Shown here: one piece after another, positions 21,301-31,800 of the stretch
Layout: each line of letters starts with the position of its first letter
How positions within the stretch are numbered: position 1 is the first letter of the stretch
The notes under the pieces: model-generated
Told to the model about the DNA's origin: nothing
What the model saw: the letters and a program-made list of their open reading frames with translations, nothing else
The model's database searches: none
Source of the DNA: Channallabes apus
Lineage: Eukaryota > Chordata > Actinopteri > Siluriformes > Clariidae
Assembly (NCBI GenBank): GCA_030522415.1
Contig: CM060127.1
Coordinates: forward strand, 3,975,707 to 4,039,706
Length of the DNA: 64,000 nucleotides
Direction of reading: 5' to 3'
Position numbers and translations under genes: made by a program

Positions 21301-24300
21301 GTTCTGATCATGTGACGGGGGGGGGTTGCGCGTTCTGATCATAAAAATATAGTAACGAGGCTATTTTTAAAATGTAAGGAGTAGAAAGTACAGATAATTG
21401 CTTAAAAATGTAAGGAGTAGTCTGAAAAATAATTACTCCAGTAAAGTATAGATACCCAAAATTTCTACTTAAGTAAGGTAACGAAGTATTTGTACTTCGT
21501 TACTTGACACCTCTGCCGCCTTGCCATGCCTGGTTTGTACGTGCGCATTCCAGCGGGGTAAAATGTATTTTGATGGTCGGCGCGGTCTATTTCTGTCAGA
21601 GTCGCGCAGCGCTGCCCAGTGGGTCGCGCAGGTTTGTGATTCGAGTAGCGCTGCTCAAGTTGGCCCGACGTTAAACCGTTATTGATGCAGTATATGGTTC
21701 CACTTTTTCTCCCGGCCCACAACTGATGTTATTTTAAATTTACTTGTATTAATGATCCATTTACTGTATTTGTGTGTGATTGTTTAGTTTTTTCCTATTA
21801 TTTTCCACTAATTTCCTCCCGTTCATTGCGCCCCACCTGTCATGTCTATTCCCCAATAGTGGGGCGCGCCCCACACTTTGAGAACCACTGGGCTAACTGG
21901 TGTTTCTAAATTGTCTATAGTGTGTGTGCGCATATGTGCCCTGCAATACCCTGTCCATGGAGAATAAATAAATGATTAACATTAGCTTGTCTTTTGCGAT
22001 CACATTATTTCATTTGTCAAATAAAATTAACACTACAGCCATGAAATATATCCGAACAAATTATATATTTGTATATTGAAATTGAAACCCAAACCCCACA
22101 CACTTTTCTGTAGATTTAATCTATGTTGCATGTACTGTAAATTAGTTTGACCAATTGAATTTTTTGTTACATGTCTATTACCCTTTTACAGGTGTAAGTC
22201 AGCAACCACTGAGCCTTCTCTCCAGGACGAATACAAATTAAATCTGATAAAGAAGTTTCAGCACATAAATGATGTGATGACAAACCAGGAAAACCCTATA
22301 CTTCTTAATGAGATCCACACAGAGCTCTACATCACAGAAGGACATGGTGGAAAAGTCAATAATGAACATGAGGTGAGACAGATCGAGGCAGCATCCAGAA
22401 GAGCAGCAACAGAGGAAACTCCAGTCAATTACAGTGAGATCTTTAAGCTCTTATCTGAAGAAGACAAGCCCATCAGGAGCATTCTGACAAAGGGAGTCGC
22501 TGGCATTGGAAAAACAGTCTCTGTGCAGAAATTCATTCTTGACTGGGCTGAAGGGAAAACAAATCAGAATGTTCATCTCATATTTCCACTTCCTTTCAGA
22601 GAGCTCAATATGATGAATGATCAAAAACGGAGTCTGATGGAGCTCTTTCGATTCTATTTAAAAGAGATAAAAGAAACTGACATTTCCAGCTTGGACAAAG
22701 TTCTGTTCATTTTTGATGGTTTGGATGAGTGTCGTTTCTCTCTGGATTTTCAGAACACAGATAGATTTTGTGATGTAACTGAATTAGCATCAGTGCCTGT
22801 GCTGCTGATAAACCTGATCAAAGGGAATCTGCTTCCCTCTGCTCTCATCTGGATCACCTCCAGACCAGCAGCAGCTGATCAAATCCCCTCTGAGTGTGTC
22901 GATCGAGTCACAGAGGTACGAGGGTTCAATGACCCACAGAAGGAGGAATATTTCAGGAAGAGGATCAGTGATGAAAGCATAAGCAACAGAATCATCACAC
23001 ACCTGAAGTCATTAAGAAGCCTCTATATCGTGAGCCACATCCCAGTCTTCTGCTGGATTTCAGCCACTGTTCTAGAGAGAATGTTGGGTGAAGCAGAGAG
23101 TGGAGAGATCCCCAAGACTCTGACTCAAATGTACACACATTTCCTCATCATTCAGACAAACATGGTAAAGAAAAAGTACCCAAGGAGCACAGAGACAGAT
23201 GAAGAAATGGTTCTGAAACTGGGGAAACTGGCTTTTCAGCAGCTGATGAAAGGAAACCTGATCTTCTATGAAGAAGACCTAATGGAATGTGGCATTGATG
23301 TGACAGAAGCAACAGTGTATTCAGGTGTGTGTACACAGATCTTCAGAGAGGAATTTGGGCTTCACCAGAGTAAAGTGTATTGCTTTGCTCATCTGAGCAT
23401 TCAGGAACATCTTGCAGCTCTGTATGTGCACCTGACCTTCATGAATGAAAAGATAAATGTTCTTCAGCAGAGTCTGTTTTATAAAATGATGATCAAGCTT
23501 AATCTAATCACAATTTCAGATGTACACAAGAGTGCTGTAGACCAGGCTTTACACAGTGAAAATGGACACTTGGACCTTTTCCTTCGCTTTCTTCTGGGTC
23601 TTTCACAAGAGTCCAATCAGATCCTCTTACCAACCATAGTGACACAAAAAAGAAGTAGCTCTAATAACAAAAAGGAAACTATTCAATACATTAAGAAGAT
23701 GATCAGGGAGAATCCCTTAACAGAGAAATCAATTAATCTGTTCCACTGTCTGAATGAACTGGAAGATCATACTCTTGTTGAGAAAATCCAGTGCTATTTG
23801 CACACTGGAAGATTACAATGGATGAAACCTTCACTTTCTCAGTGGTCAGCTCTGGTATTTATATTACTGAACTCAGTGCAGGATCAGGATGTGTTTGCTC
23901 TTAATAAGTATATCAACAAATGGAAGAAATCCTGGACATCAGATGAGGTTCTTCCGAAGCTCCTGCCTGTGGTTGCAGCATCCAGAAAAGCTAAGTAAGT
24001 CAGGTGCTGTCACGCTGTTACACTATACTTGCATGCAACCCCTTACAAAATACATAAACACAAGCACAGTTTTTACTGTGCAAATCAATCACAAATATGA
24101 AACAAACTATTTGGCATCATGAAAGATTAAAAGGGGACATGCCTTAACCATAAAGTTGTCATTTAAAACCAGATGAAGACAGGATCTAAACATTCCAATC
24201 AATAAAAAAAAAAAAATACATTTCGGTGTCCCAGAGATCTGCTCCTTTACCTAAGGAAAAATATATTTCCATTTTCTGTTCAGATTTAAACACTAAGACT

Positions 24301-25722
24301 GTATCTGAGTCATAGACACTAATTAGAAAGCTGTTCCATAACTCTGGGAGTGCTCTAGTCTCCATTATATGAGTTACCAACAAGTACTGTAGCATGCATG
24401 CTTTTATTAAATTAGGCATTAAAGATCATAAAATAACAGGTTTTTTTTTTGTTATGTGACATAGGACCATTTTGTGCTTAATAGTAGGGCTGCACGATAT
24501 ATCGAAAAATTATCGTTATCGCCAATAATAATAGCCAATAATAATAATAAAAAATGCATTTCTCTAGGGAAATGTTATATCACAAGAAATATTGTTATCG
24601 CAATATACAACAACAATATTGCATATCGCATATTTTCCTAATATCGTGCAGCCCTAGTTAATAGTCAGTAGTAGTATTGTAATACACGATTTAACTGAAA
24701 ACCAGTGCAGTGTGAATAAGTCAGGGCTGATATGGTCATACTTTCTGGTTCTATTAATGACACTGGCTGCTTCATCTTGGACTAACTCAAGCTTATTTGT
24801 GACCAATCACATCAAATCAGGTATTAAGTATTTTTATCTGAGTTAAGCATATTTACAGATTTCTAGTTCAGTAAGCTCCATTGTGATACCAAGTTGAGCA
24901 AAACAAACCTGTGTAACTTAACATCTGACTTGATATGAAGGATCACATTTACTATATGCACCTAGTAGAACATCCAGCCAGTAAGCCTTTTTATTAGTCC
25001 AACCTAGGTAACAAAAAACATGTACAGTGGAACCTTGGATTGCGAGCACAATCAGTTCTGGAAGTGTGCTCATATCAAAGTTAATTTGCCCTTAAGAAAT
25101 AATAGAAACTCAGCTTGTTCGTTCCACAACCCAAAAAATAAATATATAAAGATAATTAATACAAAATATAAAGTAAAAAGAACTTCTAAACAAATTAACC
25201 TTAACTTTACCTTTGAAAAAAGTAAAAATAAATCCCGACAGATAAGTGTTTCCCTTAGTATGTTTGTGCGCACACGCGCTGTATGTGTATGTGTATGTGT
25301 GTTTGTGCACATGCTATGTGTGCGCATGTGTGAAGCTAAAGTATGGCGAGAAGAGGAATGACCCCCTCCCTCCTCTCGTCTTACACAGTAACTCTAACTC
25401 CTCTCTTATGTAAAAAGAGGAAGTACTACTGTGTGGGATGACTTTCACACACACAAACAGAAATACTGATTCATCAGGAAACTTAACAAGAAAAGTAAAA
25501 ATAAAACAAATTAACCTGCACTTCTCCTTTGAAAAGAATCATGACAGAACACTGTTTCCGTTAGAGCGTGTGTGTGTGTAGGCAAGAGGTGGAGGGAAGG
25601 GGCACAGTGTATAATGATGCGCGCACACACACTAGCGAAATCAGTGCAAGGAGACTTGGCTTTTGCTTTACATGCGTACACACGTGTTATAATATACAGT
25701 ATACGCGCACGTAAAAAGGACG

Positions 25723-25773
<51 letters not shown>

Positions 25774-25799
25774 TGTGCACATACACAAAAAAACATGCT

Positions 25800-25849
<50 letters not shown>

Positions 25850-28800
25850 ATGTTTGTACATTTCTAATTTAAAAAATAACCTGTTTGATAGTGTATACTA
25901 TTATTACATCATACATTGTGGTCTTTCCTTTAGCTTTAAGGAGTGTTATCTGACTGAGAAAGGTTGCACAGCTTTGGCCTCAGTGCTCAGCTCTGAATTC
26001 TCCAATCTGAGAGAACTGGATCTGTCTGGGAATGAACTCAGAGTCTCAGCAGTGAAGTGTCTTTCTGCTGGACTGGAGAATCCTCACTGTAAACTGGAGA
26101 CACTGAAGTAAGATCATCTCTCTAGCAGCCACATGACCTGCTCCTCAGTAAGATAAGTCCTCTAATAGTGAGACTGAATCAGAGATTTTAAGCTTGCATC
26201 AAATATTATAAGGAGGAGGATAATTTCCAAGTCATCTCACTTACACATATATCATGTTCTTTCCCTGTTTTGATTGAGCAGGGAATGGTTCAAGGTTGAG
26301 TTCCCCAAAAGCATCACAGCTCAAACATTATCATTTAATGATACAGAGATCATCACTTTAAACACACTCACTCTCTCTCTTAGATAAAAGGATTTTATCT
26401 TTGCAGTGTTCCTCAAAAAGATGCATTGTCCTGGAGTTTCAATGCAGACTGATTAATCTGATTTATAATGATCTGATAATAAACATATTAGTTCTGTTTT
26501 CTACATATATTTGATGCAAATTAATTTCTCTTTTATTGGAATTGATTCTAAAGTGATATTTCATGACAGTTTTAGTAATGGCATCATCATAATCAGAGAT
26601 AATTTTTCATTATGAGGTGAAAAGTAGACTTTGTTACTTTGCATGCAGAGTGGACATGAGCGGTCTCATTTCTGTGTTGTATTTTCAATTATTTATTTGT
26701 TAATGTAGCGCCCCCTACCTTCTTTTTATTTAAGAGGTTAGTACGGAGCCGCATCAGGTTCAACAAATTAATGTCTAACAGATGGTGTATTATAGGCCCC
26801 TCTAAAGTCACTGAATGGAATATTTATATCTCTATCCGGTTTCTAGGAATTTAAAACAACCTCACCACTTAGTCAAAAAGAATTACATAAGCAAACACTT
26901 GGATAAGTAACAAAACCAAGAGTTTAATTATTAAGAAGATAAAATTTGGAATAGGCAAATAATCAAATTTCCAACTGTGCAACAGTGGTCATAAAATCAC
27001 AGCTGAATGACCAGAATAACCAACTCAATCTTTGTATCGTATACCTTTGCATTAATTGAGTAAACTCTCCTTGAAATCACCAATATCAGTAGAACAAACT
27101 AACACATGGGAAATGTATGAAGTAACCTGTTGGTGTCAAAACATTACTCTAAATACACATTGTTTTCCTCAGTGCACTAAATAACACTATAGAAACCATT
27201 ATGAGACACTGGTGGGCCCACACACAGCTAACTCACATGCACTCAGTCACCACCCACCCCGTTGCAGGCCTGGATCGTGGCTCGAGTTCGTTGTGGCCGT
27301 GGAAACTAAAAAAGAAATGGCCTCTTCCTCTCCTGAGCACAAACAAACTAAACAAAAGTACCTTAATTCCTTCTGCCGACGTGACGTAGTAAAGGAAACA
27401 CCAGAGTGGGCCCCTGCCAGCCCTCGTCTTGCGTTGTTTCCGGCAGCCGATTGAGTCACGCTCCAACGCCGCCCGGGAACTCCGAAATCTCATGGTGTCT
27501 TTGCACAAGTTATTTTTTATGATAACTTGAAGCACAGACTGATAATCCGTGCTTAAATTAGCAGATGATCTAACTGCAATGGCGGAAACACTTACACAGC
27601 GAACTTAATTGTGACTAACAATTAGCAAGGAGCTAACTTAACAACATGTATAAACACAGTTTATGCACTGGGCTAATTAACAATTATTTATCAACTAATA
27701 CGCTTCATCAAACAAAACTCTCTCTAGTTTAATTTGCCGCTTCGCTTAACCTTAGTCTTAAACTATTCAAGCCAATCAGAATTAAATATCAATCTAACCT
27801 GTAAGGCAAAAGCGCATTTTCCCCTGAGGCACTCAAACTTGCTACAGCCATTCACAGAAATTCTTAAAGACACAGACACCAGTTATGCACCTCTTTTATA
27901 AAGTGTTATACTCCATTTACATTTAAACTCTGCATAAGAGATTAAAAGAAACAAATAAAGAAAACAATAAAGAAGACAACCTACCCCACTACCATACAGA
28001 AAGTTTGGTGGGTTACATTAATGTAGTTAGTTAAAGCTATATATTATTTGTCTACAGACAAAGGTCAATTCTGGTTATTCCACTTGTAATATAAGGATGT
28101 AGTTGAATGGAACTGTTAACCATGTTAACCATGACTTTAATGTCATACTGCAGGACAGAGATTTGAGTCGAAATATCACTAATCTATAAATACATCCAAA
28201 AAACCTTTGCCAAGTGATAGGCTTAGAGGGTAACTCAACTTGAGAGATAAGTCTCTCGCTGGGGACAGATTACCCAGAGTCTGTTGACCATATTTTTATG
28301 ATGTGTTTTTACTACAGCCAGGTTAATTGCCACTGCTTTTGTTGTACAAAGGGTTTCTGTATTTTTAAAATGTCTCCGTCAGATAATATGCCGTTAACAT
28401 ACAGTATAGAGTTTTTGTCCCTCAACTTATATTAGCATCATGCAAAACTGGTTGGACAGAATTTAATGAAAGTATTGCAGTACTTAGATTCCTGCCTAAA
28501 GTTTAACCTGCACCATAAGTAAAATCAAGATGTTGAATAAAAGCTTGTTATGAACAGTTATGTGATGGACTCAATAGTGTACTTTATAAGATACTAATAA
28601 GCTACTTTAAATAAATTTTTTAGATATTAATTTAAAAAGCTAAACTGAATGCCTTTATGGGGATTAGATAATATTTTCACCACTGAATTAACAGCACTGA
28701 AGTGGTACAGTATAAGTGAAATTCAACACGCTGGAGTAATTACAGTATACATAGACTGACACACAGTGGAGACACACACACACACAATAGAATCTAAAAT

Positions 28801-31800
28801 TTATTTATTGCTTGCATACAGTGCCATGAAAAAGTATTTGCCCCTTCCTGTTTATTTTTTGCATATTTGTCAGATTTAAATGATTCAGATCATCAAACTA
28901 CTTTTTATATTATAGAAAGATACCTTGTGTAAATACAAAATACAGTTTTTAAATGATGATTTAATTTACCAATTTTTTTTTGCAGAATTGTTTTAATTCA
29001 GCCACATTTTAGGGTTTAAACTGTTTAAGGTCATGCCACAGCATCTCAATCCTAGGCTCGATTGTCGTTTCTGTGTGCATGGAGTTTGTATGTTCTCCCC
29101 GTGCTTGGTGGGTTTCCTCCAGGTACTCGGGTTTCCTCCCACAGTCCAAAGACATGCAGATTAGGCTAATTGGTGTTCTCAAATTGCCCGTAGAGTGTGA
29201 GTGTGTGTATTTGTGTGTGCCCTGTGATGGATTGGCACCCTGTCCAGGGTGTACCCCCCTCGTGCCCTAAGTCTCCTGGGATAGGCTCCAGGTCCTCCGC
29301 GAACCTGAATAAAGCGGTATAGAAGATGAGTGAGAAGTGGACTTGCTGTTGTGTTTTTGGATCATTGTCCTGCTGCAGAACACAAGTGCGCTTGAGTTTG
29401 AGGTCACAAACTGATGGGCAAATATTTTCCTTTTTTGGTAGAAAGCAGAATTCATGATTTCATCAATTATGGGAAGTTGCCCAGGTCCTGAAGACAAAAA
29501 AGGGCTGTTTCCTTGTTGGTCTGATGTCCTTCTTTGAAATGCTGTGTTAGTTTTACGCCAGATGTAAAAACTATGCACACCTTCCAAAAAGTAAAATTTT
29601 TGCCATATCGGTCCACAGAATATATGCCCAAATAATCAAGATATTTTTGAGGCCAGTAAGGCCTGCATGGGAATGTTCATTACTGTTGCACGTTTTCTCC
29701 ATCCCGTGGTTCACTGTAGTCCCAAAGCCCAAGAAATGGCTTTGTAATGCTTTCCTGACTGATACATGCCAGTTAATTTGTTTCTCTTCTGTTCTTGAAT
29801 TTCTTTAGATCCTTTTACTTGTTTAGATCTTTTAGTGCTCTTCACTTCGTCCTAAAGGTTCTATTTAAGGTATTTCTTGATTCAATAGGTTTGTGCTATA
29901 TTGTGTTAATCAGACCTGAGTGTAACAAGATATATTTAACTCAGCTTCCCAAAAAGACACAATTCAGTATGATTTAGCAAGCAAATTAATTTTGTAGCTT
30001 TTTTCCCTTAATAAATTAAATCAGAATTTTAAAACTGCATTTTGTATTTACTTGGGTTGTCTTTGTTTAATATTTCTTTTTGATAATCTCATACATTTAA
30101 TTGTGAAAAATATGCAAAAAATATCAGTTGAAATACTTTTTCACAGCACTGTATAAATCATGACTTGATGACTTGACAAATTAATCATGATTAATTTGAC
30201 AAATCATGACTTCATGACTTGATAAATTAAGATTGATGTCATAGCGATTAAAGACTGCAGTGCCTCTTTTATAAAAAATAAAAAAAATAAAAAAAAGTTC
30301 CTGCTGAACTGATCTGTGTGTCCCGAAATGAGAGAGTGAAGAGTGTGTCATTGTCTCCTTGCAGGTTGTATGACTGTGATATCTCAGTGGAAGGATGTGC
30401 TGCCCTGACTTCAGCTCTGAGATCAAACCCATCACACCTGAGAGAACTGGATCTGACTAAAAATAACCTCAGAGACTCAGGAATGAATGTACTCAAGGAT
30501 GTACTGAAGAATCCTCACTGTAAACTGAAGACACTGAAGTAAGATCATCACTCTGAGAGTCTAAAGCAGAAGTTTTAGGATCAGCTTCAAATATCCTGAA
30601 GATGAATAACATTTTATTTTAGTCCACATTAATGTTTTTCCTAGTCTGATCACAGTGTTTATGTATTACTGTAGGTATAAGGAGATCAGGGATGATTACA
30701 GCATGAACATAAACCTCTTTCACAAAGCCTGTTTAAGACAGTAATATTGCTCTTTTACATTTATCACATGTTTAAGATAACATTTTCCAGAACGACTTAC
30801 ATTTTATCCCATATGACTTATGAGCAAGTCTTAAAGGCTTTGCTCAAGGGCTGAACAATGGCAGCTTGCTGGTGCTGGAGATTGAACCTGGGATCTTCTG
30901 ATCAGTAGTCTAATTCCTTGTCTACTGAGCTACACCTGATCTCTCTGACTTGGTGGTTGTTATTTCACCATGGACTTGATTTATCAAGCTTTCAGTAAAG
31001 TTATAAAAGCTTGATTTATGTTATAATAATGTGTTTACAATGATCAACTGCAATGGGCAAAGTGGGCTTTTGGCATGGCCTATCTGAATGTAATGACACA
31101 CACACACACAAGGAGTCTTTCCTTGCCACCGTCGCTCCAAGAATGCTCATCAGGGATAAACTAATCATTGTACAGTAATTGATAAATTGATACATATTTT
31201 CTCACATTATTCAAACTTATTTTCATAATTTTTTAATTCTGCGAAGCTGCTTTCCGACAATGTCAGTTGTTAAAAGCCCTGTGCAAATAAAATTTAATGG
31301 AATTATTGAATTAAATGTACAGTAAATCGCTTTGGATAACAGCATCTGCTAAATATTGTAAATGTAATTTTTAAAAAAGCAGATGGAATTCCATAGTATA
31401 CTCCAGATATTAAGAGTTCTTTCTCTTTTCCTGGAAAGGGATACACATTCATTATTTGGTAGCTGTATCTAGACAAAATGTTGGTATCACGACAACATGA
31501 CAGGGTTTGTACAGTAATGAAAATTCTAGAAAAATCATTCGATTTAGAAATCGCACTTTTCCGACATGAAGTTGGTATGGAAATTTTAATTTAATTCATA
31601 ACCCACTCTAAAAATCAATTAATGTTACTGGGGAAGGCATTAAAATGCTTTTCACTGAATTTGACAAGTTAATTGTGTCAGAAGACTATTTTCATTTATT
31701 CGAATGTCCACACTGACATGTACAGTTTCTCAGTGTCCATTAAACTGAGTTTCCGTTCCCATTTGAAAGTATGCTAAATGTAATTTTAAAAAAGCAGTTT

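Larger units (their letters stand above)
19089..21890 (-). mobile_element. hAT-type DNA transposon (ZBED-like), truncated
   Basis: Terminal inverted repeats CAGTGGTTCTCAAA and its complement, flanked by the 8-bp duplication GGCTAACT (19081-19088 and 21891-21898), identify a hAT element. On the - strand it keeps the BED zinc-finger part of a transposase (PVCVLC near 20290, then [11 protein letters not shown] at 19500-19540 and [14 protein letters not shown]); the catalytic part is gone. A solo LTR and a hAT MITE are inserted in it. Confidence 0.9.
18947..21972 (+). mobile_element. Family A SINE split by a nested hAT insertion
   Basis: SINE sequence occupies 18947-19088 and 21891-21972. The 13-bp target duplication TGATTAACATTAG is perfect (18934-18946 and 21973-21985). 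Box B-like GGTTCGATTCC marks its tRNA-derived head. The hAT element at 19089-21890 lies between the two halves. Confidence 0.88.

Noticed and set aside
23889..24122. Reading through the NACHT exon into the intron
   Set aside because: GTAAGT at 23995 gives the phase needed for the LRR exons; the TAA inside it is intronic.
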